NCBI RefSeq assembly: GCF_040199715.1
Contig: NZ_JBEFNA010000002.1
Coordinates: 154,256 to 218,255, forward strand
Origin: Fusobacterium sp. SYSU M8D902
Lineage (GTDB): Bacteria; Fusobacteriota; Fusobacteriia; Fusobacteriales; Fusobacteriaceae
Length of the DNA: 64,000 nucleotides
Direction: 5' to 3'
The notes under the pieces are model-generated. The model was given only the letters and a program-made list of their open reading frames with translations. It searched no databases and was not told the DNA's origin. Shown here one piece after another: positions 34,437-43,836 of the stretch. A program made the translations under genes and the position numbers. Numbering within the stretch: the stretch's first letter is position 1; each line of letters starts with the position of its first letter.

Positions 34437-37400
34437 ATGTTAATAAAAAATAAACGTTTTTTACCATTATTCATATCCCAATTACTTGGGGCATTTGATG
34501 ATAATCTTTTAAAAACATCTATTCTAGCTTTTATCACATACAATCTTTCATTTAATAATAAGCAGGAGGGATTGTTTTTAAACTTTATCTCTATTCTCTT
34601 TATTCTGCCTTTCTTTCTTGTCTCTGCTACTGCTGGACAAGTTGCAGATAAATATGATAGAAGTAAAATTGCTAAGTATCTTAAAATTATAGAGTTTATT
34701 TTAATGTCTATTGCCACAGTTTTAATATATTTTAAACTCTATTACTTTTTAATTTTAATTCTTTTTTTAATGAGTATTCAGTCATCTTTTTTTGGACCAG
34801 TTAAATATTCATTGATCCCTCAACATCTAGAGGAGAATGAACTGATCACAGGAAATGCCATTATTGATGGAGCAACTTATTTTTCCATACTCATTGGTAC
34901 TATACTTGGTACAAAATTAGACTCACCTCTACTTATTGCCAGTATACTTTTACTATCTTCATTTATTGGAGCAGTTGCTAGTTGGTACATCCCCTTAGCT
35001 CCAGCCCCACGACCAGATCTAAAATTAAACTTTAATATATTTAAAGATTTAAAAGTTACATTTAAAAAGATTTCAGAGATTAGAAGTATATATATCACTA
35101 TTTTAGGTATATCTTGGTTTTTTGCATTGGGAGGTGTTATTCTAACACAACTTTATCCTTTGGCAAGTAATATTTTAGGACTTTCTAGAAATACAGTGGC
35201 TGTTTTTATGCTGATTTTCTCTCTGGGAATGGCTGTGGGAACCTTTACCTGCAACAAAATAATGAGAGGAGCTGTACATCCTACATTTGTACCTATTAGT
35301 GCCTTTGGAATGAGTATTACAACATATTTTTTATATTTATTCTCTAAGAATTTTATTCCCAATGAAAATATAACTCATACAGTGCCATTTTTTAAATCAG
35401 CATCTGGTATTGAGATTGCTATTATCCTATTTTTTATGGCTTTCTTTGGAGGTATGTATATAGTACCTCTAAATGCATTTTTACAGAATAAAGCTCCTAA
35501 AAAATATTTAGCTACTATAATAGCTGGAAATAATATTTTAAATGCTTTTGGTATTGTACTTTTATCTGGAATAGTTGGTGGATTATTTAAATTCGGTCTA
35601 CAACTTGACTCTATATTTTTGATTCTTTCAATCATTAGTATCTGTGTAGCTATATATATTCTGACTATTATTCCTGATGCTCTACCACGTTCTCTAGCTC
35701 AAAGTTTACTATCTATAATCTTTAAAATAGAGGTAACTGGGCTAGAAAATTATGAAAAAGCTGGAAAGAGGGTATTGTTAATAGCCAATCACACATCATT
35801 ACTAGATGGATTATTGGTAGCTGCTTTTATGCCTGAAAAAATAATTTTTGCAATCAATACCAATATTGCTAAAAAATGGTGGGTAAGGATATTTAACTCT
35901 GTAGTCAAACTATATCCTATTGATCCCACTAATCCTATGGCTCTAAAACAACTTATTACTGAACTTAAAAGGAATCAAAAGTGTATTATCTTCCCAGAGG
36001 GACGTATCACTGTTACAGGGTCTTTGATGAAAGTTTATGAAGGAGCTGGAGTTGTTGCTGTCAATGCACATGCCAATATTTTGCCTGTGAGAATAGATGG
36101 AGCACAGTACTCTAAATTCTCATACCTAAAAAATAAATTTAAAACTAGAATGTTCCCAAGAATAAAAATATCTATTCTTGAGCCAACAAAAATCACCTTA
36201 TCTCAAGATGAAAAGGGAGCTATTAAAAGAAAAAAAATTAGCAATCAACTATATAGTATAATGACAAATATGCTGTATAAATCTTCACCTTTAGAGAATA
36301 ATCTCTTTAAATCTCTTTTAAAAGCTGCTAAATTACATGGATATGATCATATAATTGGAGAGGATATAGCAAGACAACCTATTAATTATAAAAAATTCCT
36401 CTTAAAATCCTATGTTTTAGGAGAAGCTATCTCTAAAAACTTCCCAGAAAAAAATATAGGAGTTATTTTGCCCAATTCCATTGCAAATGCTGTTGTATTT
36501 TTCAGCTTACAGGGTATAGAAAAGATTCCAGCGATGATAAATTTCACTCAAGGAAAAAATCAGATTTTATCCTGTATAAAAACTGCTAATATATCCACTG
36601 TATTGACATCTAAAAAGATGGTTGAATTACTACAGATGGGAGATTTAATCAATGGAATTGAGAAGAATGGAACCAATGTTATCTATCTTGAAGATTTTCA
36701 AAATAGGATAACTCTCACTACAAAGCTCAATGGATTTTTTAAATATATTTTGAAAAAATATCCAAAAACCTCTGCAACTGATCCTTGTACTATACTTTTT
36801 ACATCAGGTTCAGAGGGAATGCCTAAGGCTGTACTTTTGAGTCATGAAAACTTACAAGCAAATCGTTTTCAGCTATCGTCACTTTTTTCATTTACAGGTC
36901 AGGATATTATCTTTAATGCACTACCTATGTTCCATTCATTTGGTTTAGGAGTTGGAACTGTACTACCTATTCTTTCAGGACTTAAGGTTTTCTTCTATCC
37001 TTCACCTGTGCACTACAAGATTATCCCAGAATTAGTCTATGACTCCAATGCCACAATTCTCTGTGGAACTGATACTTTCTTCAATGGTTATGCTAAAAAA
37101 GCTAATCCTTATGACTTTTATAATATAAAATATGCCATTGTAGGAGCTGAAAAACTAAAGGATTCAACTTATTATTTATGGATGGAAAAATTTGGTGTTA
37201 GACTTTTAGAAGGTTATGGTGTAACTGAAGCCAGTCCAGTTATCTCTGTTAACACTCCTATGCACCAGAAAAAAGGAAGTGTAGGTAGACTTCTTCCAGA
37301 TATTCAATATAAGCTTGAAAAAGTGGAAGGTATTGATAATGGTGGTAAACTTTGGATAAAAGGAAAAAATATAATGCTCGGTTATCTTAAAGATGGTGAG

Positions 37401-37802
37401 ATTCTAGCCCCTGAAGATGGTTGGTATGACACTGGAGATATTGTGGAGATAGATGAAAATGGATTTATCTCCATTCTTGGAAGAGCTAAAAGATTTGCTA
37501 AAATTGCTGGTGAAATGATCTCATTAACTGCTATAGAGGAGATTTTAAATACCTATGTTAAGGATTTTCCAACAGCAATTGTCTCAATTCCAGATATTAA
37601 AAAAGGGGAACAGTTAATTCTTTTCACCGAGAAAAAAGATCTTGAAGTGAAAGCTCTATTTGAATATTTTAAACAAAATGATTATAGCGAATTATGGATT
37701 CCTAAAAAAATTGTTTACTTAGATAAACTTCCTCTCCTTGGTACTGGAAAAGTGGATTATGTAAAATTAAAAGAGTTAGCCTTAAATGATACCAATAATT
37801 AA
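34437..37802 (+). CDS. aas: LplT-Aas fusion: lysophospholipid transporter, acyltransferase and acyl-ACP synthetase
   Basis: About 1121 residues from the ATG; a TTG four codons earlier lies in the GGAGGAA site. Three parts are visible. Residues ~1-405 are a major-facilitator transporter of the LplT type with ~12 membrane segments. Residues ~440-620 are a PlsC acyltransferase with NHTSLLD (the HX4D motif, residue ~451) and FPEGR. Residues ~640-1121 are an AMP-forming acyl-ACP synthetase with LFTSGSEGMPKAV (~786). Together they import lysophosphatidylethanolamine and re-acylate it. E. coli uses two genes for this. Convergent with abgT. Confidence 0.93.
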   Translation: MLIKNKRFLPLFISQLLGAFDDNLLKTSILAFITYNLSFNNKQEGLFLNFISILFILPFFLVSATAGQVADKYDRSKIAKYLKIIEFILMSIATVLIYFKLYYFLILILFLMSIQSSFFGPVKYSLIPQHLEENELITGNAIIDGATYFSILIGTILGTKLDSPLLIASILLLSSFIGAVASWYIPLAPAPRPDLKLNFNIFKDLKVTFKKISEIRSIYITILGISWFFALGGVILTQLYPLASNILGLSRNTVAVFMLIFSLGMAVGTFTCNKIMRGAVHPTFVPISAFGMSITTYFLYLFSKNFIPNENITHTVPFFKSASGIEIAIILFFMAFFGGMYIVPLNAFLQNKAPKKYLATIIAGNNILNAFGIVLLSGIVGGLFKFGLQLDSIFLILSIISICVAIYILTIIPDALPRSLAQSLLSIIFKIEVTGLENYEKAGKRVLLIANHTSLLDGLLVAAFMPEKIIFAINTNIAKKWWVRIFNSVVKLYPIDPTNPMALKQLITELKRNQKCIIFPEGRITVTGSLMKVYEGAGVVAVNAHANILPVRIDGAQYSKFSYLKNKFKTRMFPRIKISILEPTKITLSQDEKGAIKRKKISNQLYSIMTNMLYKSSPLENNLFKSLLKAAKLHGYDHIIGEDIARQPINYKKFLLKSYVLGEAISKNFPEKNIGVILPNSIANAVVFFSLQGIEKIPAMINFTQGKNQILSCIKTANISTVLTSKKMVELLQMGDLINGIEKNGTNVIYLEDFQNRITLTTKLNGFFKYILKKYPKTSATDPCTILFTSGSEGMPKAVLLSHENLQANRFQLSSLFSFTGQDIIFNALPMFHSFGLGVGTVLPILSGLKVFFYPSPVHYKIIPELVYDSNATILCGTDTFFNGYAKKANPYDFYNIKYAIVGAEKLKDSTYYLWMEKFGVRLLEGYGVTEASPVISVNTPMHQKKGSVGRLLPDIQYKLEKVEGIDNGGKLWIKGKNIMLGYLKDGEILAPEDGWYDTGDIVEIDENGFISILGRAKRFAKIAGEMISLTAIEEILNTYVKDFPTAIVSIPDIKKGEQLILFTEKKDLEVKALFEYFKQNDYSELWIPKKIVYLDKLPLLGTGKVDYVKLKELALNDTNN

Positions 37803-37833
37803 TCTCACTTAAAACTATAAAAATAGAATAATT

Positions 37834-37894
37834 AAAGAAAGGGAAAAGCTTCTCATAACAGCTAATGCTATTATAGTAGTTCTTCCCTTTTCTT
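37834..37894. terminator. Probable bidirectional terminator, long imperfect hairpin
   Basis: Arms 37834-37845 and 37883-37894 pair with one bulge, around a large partly paired loop; T-rich sequence follows on both sides. Confidence 0.5.
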
Positions 37895-37919
37895 AATTTA
37901 ATTTTTTATTATATATCTC

Positions 37920-39458
37920 TTACATATGAATGTGTACATTTGGACCTATTGGTAATCCCAACCAGAACCAAATTACCATTAATATTATCCAACCTATCAT
38001 AAAACAAATTGAGTATGGTAGCATTAAAGAGATAAGTGTTCCCATTCCACCATCTTTTTTATACTTTTGCATAAATGCAACTGCCATTGCAAAATAAGAC
38101 ATCAATGGAGATATAATATTAGTTGTTGAATCTCCTATTCTATATGCTAACTGTGTAAATTCAGGTGTATAACCTAATTGCATTAACATAGGTACGAATA
38201 TAGGTGCCATAATAGCCCATTTAGCTGAAGCTGATCCCATAAATAGATTTATAAATCCTGTTAAAATTATAAAGCAGACAATTAGTGGTAACCCTGTAAA
38301 TCCTATCACTTTTAAAGTTGCAGCTCCTTTTACAGCTATTACAGTCCCTAAGTTAGTATATCCAAAATAAGCTATAAATTGTGAAGCTGTAAATACTATT
38401 GCCATATATCCACCCATACTTGCTAGTGAATCTGATATTAATTTTGCTACATCTTTATCATTTTTTATTGTTTTTGCTATATAACCATAAACTATTCCAG
38501 GAAGTAGGAAAAATAGCATCATTGATGTTATTAGTCCTGTTGATGTCCAAGCCTTTAGAGATCCATTCTCTCTAAACACTCCATTTTCTGGAACTATACA
38601 GAAAGCCATCACTACAACAAAGATTATCATTGTTATTAGAGCACCTTTTAATCCTTTTTTCTCACTTTCTGAAATACTTGTCATATCTATCTCAGCTTCT
38701 CCATGATACTCACCTAATCTTGGCTCTATTATTTTTTCAGTAACAAATGTTCCTAAAATTGTAATTAAGAAAGTCGAAACAAACATAAAGTAGTAGTTTG
38801 CTGTTGCATCAACAAAATATCCATGTTGTAATAATCTTGCTGCCTCTGTTGTTATTCCTCCCAATAGTGGATCTGTTGTTCCCAGTAGTAAATTGGCTGA
38901 AAATCCTCCCGATACTCCAGCAAAAGCTGCTGCAAGTCCTGCTAATGGATGTCTTCCAAATGATAAAAATATTACTGCCCCCAGTGGAACAAGTACAACA
39001 TATCCAGCATCAGAAGCGATATTTGACATTACACCAGCAAAAACAACTACAGCTGTTATAGCTTTATGATGTGTTGACATTACTATCTTTTTAATAAGAG
39101 CTGACATAAGCCCACTACCTTCACACACACCTATTCCTATAATTCCAACTAAAACAGTTCCTAATGGTGCAAATCCTGTAAAGTTACTAATCATAGAATT
39201 AAATATGTAACGAACTCCATCTTCTGTCATAAGTGATCTCACTTCTACAGTTGTTTCTTCAAAAGTTTTTGTAGCCTTATTCAAAACCTCATAAGTTACT
39301 GAAACTCCCATTTTTTGAGCAATTCCAGAAATTAATATAATTGCTACACAAAATAGAAAAAATAGTGTAACTGGGTGTGGTAGCTTGTTTCCGCCCACCT
39401 CAATAAAATCAAGAAATCTATTTACAAATCCTTTATTTTCTTTTTTTTCTCTCAGCAT
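37920..39458 (-). CDS. AbgT-family transporter
   Basis: 512 residues with ~11-13 hydrophobic segments. The N-terminal VNRFLDFIEVGGNKLPHPVTLFFLF and internal GFSANLLLGTTDPLLGGITTEAA match the AbgT family (p-aminobenzoyl-glutamate uptake, also sulfonamide export). Start ATG behind GGAGGAG and a good promoter. No aminoacyl-hydrolase (abgA/abgB) gene is adjacent, so the substrate is uncertain; short peptides or aminobenzoyl-glutamate are possible. Confidence 0.92.
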   Translation of the reverse strand: MLREKKENKGFVNRFLDFIEVGGNKLPHPVTLFFLFCVAIILISGIAQKMGVSVTYEVLNKATKTFEETTVEVRSLMTEDGVRYIFNSMISNFTGFAPLGTVLVGIIGIGVCEGSGLMSALIKKIVMSTHHKAITAVVVFAGVMSNIASDAGYVVLVPLGAVIFLSFGRHPLAGLAAAFAGVSGGFSANLLLGTTDPLLGGITTEAARLLQHGYFVDATANYYFMFVSTFLITILGTFVTEKIIEPRLGEYHGEAEIDMTSISESEKKGLKGALITMIIFVVVMAFCIVPENGVFRENGSLKAWTSTGLITSMMLFFLLPGIVYGYIAKTIKNDKDVAKLISDSLASMGGYMAIVFTASQFIAYFGYTNLGTVIAVKGAATLKVIGFTGLPLIVCFIILTGFINLFMGSASAKWAIMAPIFVPMLMQLGYTPEFTQLAYRIGDSTTNIISPLMSYFAMAVAFMQKYKKDGGMGTLISLMLPYSICFMIGWIILMVIWFWLGLPIGPNVHIHM

Positions 39459-39531
39459 TTCTCCTCCTAAAAATTGTATTTTACATTAAAAAAGAACTTT
39501 TTAAGTATACAAACAAAACAAGTTCCTTTAA

Positions 39532-39560
39532 ATTATACTTTATTTTTCAAATAAAATCAA
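39532..39560 (-). promoter_or_regulatory. Promoter of the abgT-like gene
   Basis: Minus-strand TTGATT (39560-39555), 17-bp spacer, consensus TATAAT (39537-39532). Confidence 0.7.
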
Positions 39561-39610
39561 TATAAAAATTTCTTTTTATTAATTTCTTACTTTTATTTGA
39601 TAAATATACA

Positions 39611-39619
39611 TGTTATAAT
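39611..39619 (+). promoter_or_regulatory. Extended -10 element of aroK
   Basis: TGTTATAAT about 19 bases before the ATG, which implies a short leader. Confidence 0.5.
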
Positions 39620-39637
39620 AATTTCAAGGAGGAATAA

Positions 39638-40153
39638 ATGAAGGAAAATATTGCATTAATAGGTTTTATGGGAAGTGGTAAGACTACTATTGGAAAGATA
39701 CTTGCTAAATATATGGATATGAAATTTATTGATATTGATAAGATGATTGCTGCTCGTGAGAAAAAAAGTATTCCTGAGATTTTTGCTGAGAAAGGTGAGC
39801 AATACTTTAGAAAATTAGAGCGTGATATTGTTTTTGAAGAATCATTGAATAACAATATTGTAATTGCAACTGGTGGAGGAGTTATCATTGACAATGAAAA
39901 TATCAAAAATCTTAAAGAAACTTCATTTATTGTCTATCTTAATTGTACTATTGAATGTATTTATGAAAGAGTTAAAAACAATAAATCTCGTCCTCTTCTC
40001 AATGTTGAGAATATGTTTGAAAAAATTCAAGAGCTTCATCAAAAAAGAGAACTACTTTATGAAATATCTAGTGATTTTAGCATAAAAATTGATTTAGATA
40101 GCAATATGTATGATACTGCTGAAAAAATAAAAAAAGCTTATATTGAAAGCTAA
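39638..40153 (+). CDS. aroK: Shikimate kinase
   Basis: 171 residues. Walker [12 protein letters not shown] (residues 9-19); IDIDKMI carries the substrate Asp, FRKLE the substrate Arg and TGGGVII the glycine-rich loop. It phosphorylates shikimate in chorismate synthesis. No other aro genes are nearby. Followed after 13 bases by an SDR gene, probably in the same transcript. Confidence 0.96.
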   Translation: MKENIALIGFMGSGKTTIGKILAKYMDMKFIDIDKMIAAREKKSIPEIFAEKGEQYFRKLERDIVFEESLNNNIVIATGGGVIIDNENIKNLKETSFIVYLNCTIECIYERVKNNKSRPLLNVENMFEKIQELHQKRELLYEISSDFSIKIDLDSNMYDTAEKIKKAYIES

Positions 40154-40166
40154 AGGGGAGTTTAAA

Positions 40167-40949
40167 ATGTTTAATGAAAGTAGATTAATTGGAAAGATAG
40201 CATTAATTACAGGAGCAACTAGTGGAATTGGAAGATCTTGTGCTATTGCTCTAGCAAAACTGGGAATGAATATCATAGTTGTAGGGAGAAGAGAAAATCT
40301 TTTAGAAGAGTTAAAAAATGAGATTGAATCTCAATACTCAACAAAAGTTTTTTCACTAAAATTAGATGTTAGAGATTCTAGTGAAGTTTTCACTAGTTTG
40401 TCCTCTCTTCCTGAATCTTGGAAAAATATTGATGTTCTTATTAATAATGCTGGTCTAGCTTTAGGATTGGAAAAATTATATCTAAATACTCCAGAAGATT
40501 TTTCTACTGTCTTTAATACCAATGTAATCGGTCTTCTAAATGTTACTAATGCTCTTGTTCCAAATATGATAAAAAGAGGAACCACTGCTACAATTGTCAA
40601 TATAGGCTCTGTTGCTGGAGATGCTGCCTATGCTGGTGGAGCTGTTTATTGTGCATCTAAAGCAGCTGTCAAAACTCTATCTGATGGACTTAGAATTGAC
40701 TTAGTTGACACAAAAATAAAAGTTACTGATGTTAAGCCTGGTTTAGTTGAAACAGATTTTAGCTTAGTTAGATTTAAAGGGGATAAAGCTAGAGCTGAAA
40801 GTGTTTATAAAGGAATAGAGGCACTTACTGCAGATAATATTGCTGAAACTGTTGCATATATAGTTAATCTTCCTGAGAATGTCCATATTGCAGAGATCAC
40901 TATACTTTGCAACAATCAAGCTGATGGAAGAACTATTTTTAAAAAATAA
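40167..40949 (+). CDS. Short-chain dehydrogenase/reductase, YdfG-like
   Basis: 260 residues from the ATG behind GGGGAG; an upstream in-frame TTG overlaps the end of aroK and is less likely. NADP-binding TGATSGIGRS, NNAGLALG, a catalytic serine in NIGSVAGD and the Tyr-Lys pair in YCASKAAVK are all present, so it should be active. NNAGLALGLEK resembles YdfG, which acts on 3-hydroxy acids such as serine and allo-threonine; that assignment is tentative. Lies between aroK and a small cysteine protein. Confidence 0.9.
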   Translation: MFNESRLIGKIALITGATSGIGRSCAIALAKLGMNIIVVGRRENLLEELKNEIESQYSTKVFSLKLDVRDSSEVFTSLSSLPESWKNIDVLINNAGLALGLEKLYLNTPEDFSTVFNTNVIGLLNVTNALVPNMIKRGTTATIVNIGSVAGDAAYAGGAVYCASKAAVKTLSDGLRIDLVDTKIKVTDVKPGLVETDFSLVRFKGDKARAESVYKGIEALTADNIAETVAYIVNLPENVHIAEITILCNNQADGRTIFKK

Positions 40950-40964
40950 TATAAGGAGTTAAAA

Positions 40965-41162
40965 TTGGAAAAGTATTTAATTAGTAAAACTGAAAAAGAG
41001 AGTTATTTAAAGGAGTATCCTGTACTAAACTGTGAAGATTCTATTGGAATAGATTATGATGGTTATGTATCTATAAAGTGTAAAAAAATTACTGGTACTT
41101 GTACTTACAAAAATGCTGTAAAAAATGAGTATGAAAATTGTAAATTTTTTAATAAAAAATAG
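40965..41162 (+). CDS. Small cysteine-containing protein, TTG start
   Basis: 65 residues. An AAGGAG site lies six bases before a TTG and no ATG fits, so TTG is the likely start. Four cysteines (in LNCED, IKCKK, GTCTYK, ENCKFF) and a basic C-terminus FFNKK are visible; there is no membrane segment. The even spacing could bind a metal ion. I recognise no family. It starts 15 bases after the SDR gene and is followed by a terminator, so it is the last gene of the aroK transcript. Confidence 0.6.
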   Translation: MEKYLISKTEKESYLKEYPVLNCEDSIGIDYDGYVSIKCKKITGTCTYKNAVKNEYENCKFFNKK

Positions 41163-41177
41163 ATTGTTTCAACAATT

Positions 41178-41210
41178 AAGGAGAGAAGGGTTATTTGCCA
41201 TTCTCTCCTT
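41178..41210 (+). terminator. Terminator of the aroK transcript
   Basis: Perfect 10-base arms (41178-41187 and 41201-41210), followed by TTTC on the plus strand. Confidence 0.75.
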
Positions 41211-41225
41211 TTTCACTTTAAAAAC

Positions 41226-42275
41226 TTATATTATCTCTCTTTCCAATCTCGGGCTTAATAGAGTCAACATCTCATATATATTCATTCCATTATGAGCAAC
41301 ACTTTTACTTATATCGTGATACAGTACTACCCTATCTCCCTCTTTTACACTTGTGTCTACCTCTATAAATGTATTGTCCATTGAAACTATTACAACAGGA
41401 AACTCCTTATTATTAATAAGACAATTGCTCTTTTCATTGATCTTTAAAAATCCATCTGCATAACCTATCTTTATCTTAGCTATATATTTAGTATTTAAAA
41501 ATCCCAACTCCTCTTTCGTTCCATAAGCTATATACTTATTTTCTGAAACATCTCTAACACCTGCTACTCTTCCCTCAAGTGAAAAGACCTGTTTCAAATT
41601 CTCATCATAGAAACCTACCTCTTGTAATCCATAGATCAACATTCCAACTCTTAGGTGAGTTACATCTTCACAATCAAAATTTAAAACTCCAGCACTATTT
41701 TGAAGATGTATCATTTGAAATCTATCTTTTCCAAGATATCTTAATATCTCATGAAATTTACCAATATACTCCAAACCCTCTTCATAATTTACTGCAAAAA
41801 GATGAGAGTATATTCCTCTAAAATTAAGTTGCTTTTCCTCAATATATTCTTTTAACTTCTGTAGATCTCTCAATAAGACTCCATTTCTTCCAAAACCAAA
41901 ATCAATCTTAACTTGAACTCTCTTACTGTCAATTCCAAAATCTATTATCTTTTCTAATTCCTCGTATGTATTGGCACTTATCTCTAACTCCTCTTTATCT
42001 TTTACTAAAGATAGATCTCCTACACTTTCAAAAATTAGAATCTTTAGACCTTTTAGTCCCATCTTCAAAATTCTTTCTGCTTCTACATATCTTGCCACTG
42101 CAAACTCTCTCTGTCCATTATCATAGAGAATCTGTACTATCTCCTCCACTCCATGTCCATATGCATTGGCTTTTACTACTGGCAAAACCTCTTTTCCCTT
42201 GCTCCTTCTCAAATACTCCATATTGTGAATCAAATTCTCTCTTTTTAAATACAATTTCATAGAGTTTATTACCAT
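41226..42275 (-). CDS. alr: Alanine racemase
   Basis: 349 residues from the ATG behind AGGAGG; an upstream in-frame ATG 11 codons earlier lacks such spacing. The PLP lysine is Lys35 in VVKANAYGHG. The second catalytic residue is the Tyr of KIGYADGF. It interconverts L- and D-alanine for peptidoglycan. It lies downstream of the alanine symporter agcS in the same orientation and has its own promoter. Slightly divergent from textbook Alr in the middle but all key motifs are present. Confidence 0.92.
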   Translation of the reverse strand: MVINSMKLYLKRENLIHNMEYLRRSKGKEVLPVVKANAYGHGVEEIVQILYDNGQREFAVARYVEAERILKMGLKGLKILIFESVGDLSLVKDKEELEISANTYEELEKIIDFGIDSKRVQVKIDFGFGRNGVLLRDLQKLKEYIEEKQLNFRGIYSHLFAVNYEEGLEYIGKFHEILRYLGKDRFQMIHLQNSAGVLNFDCEDVTHLRVGMLIYGLQEVGFYDENLKQVFSLEGRVAGVRDVSENKYIAYGTKEELGFLNTKYIAKIKIGYADGFLKINEKSNCLINNKEFPVVIVSMDNTFIEVDTSVKEGDRVVLYHDISKSVAHNGMNIYEMLTLLSPRLEREII

Positions 42276-42315
42276 TATATTTCCCCTCCTGTTTCCTAAA
42301 TATCCCACTGATATG

Positions 42316-42343
42316 AGTATACTATATTTTTTCTAAAAAACAA
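42316..42343 (-). promoter_or_regulatory. Possible alr promoter
   Basis: Minus-strand TTGTTT (42343-42338), 16-bp spacer, TATACT (42321-42316). Confidence 0.5.
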
Positions 42344-42365
42344 GAGAGTTTCTATTTATTTAAGG

Positions 42366-43697
42366 TTATTTATCAAAAAATCTAGCTTCATACTCTTTTA
42401 AGCTTTCAATAGCTTTTGATGTCAATGGAAAAACTCCAATCATATTTACAATTGTCATAAGTCCCAATCCTAAGTCAGCTAAATTCCACACTAGGTAGTT
42501 TTGTCTAATTCCACCCCAGTATAACATTATCAAAGTAAAAACTTTAAATAGCTCCTGTGGCCACTCCTTCTCACATAAAAAGTATAAATTTGGTTTAGCA
42601 TAGAAACTAATTCCTAAAATTGTACTAAACGAGAAAAGAAATAGAATTACTGCTGTAAATATTACTCCCCACTCTCCAACTTGGTATCTAAAAGCTTCTT
42701 GAAGTAGAGTCATTCCACCACTTCCTTCAGCTATATGTCCTTTTGATAAAAGTATAACAAAAGCTGTAGCACTACAGATTAAAACTGTATCTACCAAAAC
42801 TCCCAAAGCTTGTATCAATCCCTGCTTTGCTGGGTGTTCAACCTCTGCTGCTGCTGCTGCACAAGGAGCTGATCCAGATCCAGCCTCATTAGAGAACAAC
42901 CCTCTTTTTACTCCTTCCATAACAACACTTCCTAAACTTCCACCTAAGAACTGTTTTATTCCAAAGGCGTGTTTAAATATATCACTCATTGTATCTGCCA
43001 TTAAACCTAGATTTTTTATGATGATATAAGTTACAATCCCTAAGTATAACACTGCCATAAATGGAACTAATTTATCTAATACTTTTACTATCTTATTTCT
43101 ATTTCCAAATAATACTCCTGCTGATAGAACTACTAAAACCAAAGCTGTGTTATTAGTTTCAAATCCAAAAGCTGTATTAAATGACTCTGTAACTGAGTTA
43201 GAGATAACTTGGAAAACTCCCCCCCAACATATAATAGCAAAGATTACAAATAATACCCCTAACCACTTTATATTTAACCCTTTTTGAATAAAGTATGGAG
43301 CTCCACCTCTATAACCACCTTTAGGATCCTTCTCTCTATGTAATATAGCTATTGTAGATTCTATAAAAGCTGTTGAAGCATTTAGTAATGCTACAACCCA
43401 CATCCAAAATACAGCCCCTGGTCCTCCTACTGAAACAGCAGCCACAACACCCACTAAGTTTCCTACTCCCACTCTAGAAGCAGTACTTATACAAAATGCC
43501 TGAAATGATGAAACTTCATTTTTTCCCACCTTTGTTTTTTCCATTAAAAGTTGACACATATGTGCTAACAATCTAAATTGTACCCCTCTTGTTTTCACTG
43601 TAAAAATTATTCCACTAACCACTAACAATACAACTATTAGATTATAGTTCCACATCACCGTGTTAATTGAATTAACTAAATTTTCAAAAGTATTCAT
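42366..43697 (-). CDS. agcS: Sodium:alanine symporter (AGCS family)
   Basis: 443 residues with ~10-11 membrane segments. GVGNLVGVVAAVSVGGPGAVFWMW and GLFSNEAGSGSAPCAAAAAEVEHPAKQG are AGCS signatures. It imports alanine, glycine or D-alanine with sodium. The alr gene follows in the same direction, linking uptake with racemisation. Preceded by an AAGGAGGAG site. A hairpin with a T-run lies upstream and separates it from the PP-loop gene. Confidence 0.94.
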   Translation of the reverse strand: MNTFENLVNSINTVMWNYNLIVVLLVVSGIIFTVKTRGVQFRLLAHMCQLLMEKTKVGKNEVSSFQAFCISTASRVGVGNLVGVVAAVSVGGPGAVFWMWVVALLNASTAFIESTIAILHREKDPKGGYRGGAPYFIQKGLNIKWLGVLFVIFAIICWGGVFQVISNSVTESFNTAFGFETNNTALVLVVLSAGVLFGNRNKIVKVLDKLVPFMAVLYLGIVTYIIIKNLGLMADTMSDIFKHAFGIKQFLGGSLGSVVMEGVKRGLFSNEAGSGSAPCAAAAAEVEHPAKQGLIQALGVLVDTVLICSATAFVILLSKGHIAEGSGGMTLLQEAFRYQVGEWGVIFTAVILFLFSFSTILGISFYAKPNLYFLCEKEWPQELFKVFTLIMLYWGGIRQNYLVWNLADLGLGLMTIVNMIGVFPLTSKAIESLKEYEARFFDK

Positions 43698-43738
43698 CCT
43701 ACTCTCCTCCTTAATATTTTTAAATTTTATAAAAAAAA

Positions 43739-43805
43739 CGACTGGCTTAGATAATTTAAGGAATGTTATACAAAAATAAACACCTAAATTAAACTAATTC
43801 AGTCG
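43739..43805 (-). terminator. Long imperfect hairpin with T-run upstream of agcS
   Basis: 23-base arms (43739-43761 and 43783-43805) with several mismatches but perfect CGACTG ends, followed on the minus strand by eight T. It would end the pgcA to PP-loop operon, 32 bases after its last stop. Confidence 0.7.
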
Positions 43806-43836
43806 CTCTAATTTAACATATTTAACTACAATCCTA

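Noticed and set aside
39490-39529. Attenuator hairpin in the abgT leader
   Set aside because: One arm overlaps the predicted transcription start, so the complete hairpin would not be in the RNA.
43698-43836. Riboswitch in the agcS leader
   Set aside because: The long inverted repeat ends in eight T and follows the previous gene closely, so a plain terminator explains it; no glycine-riboswitch core was seen.
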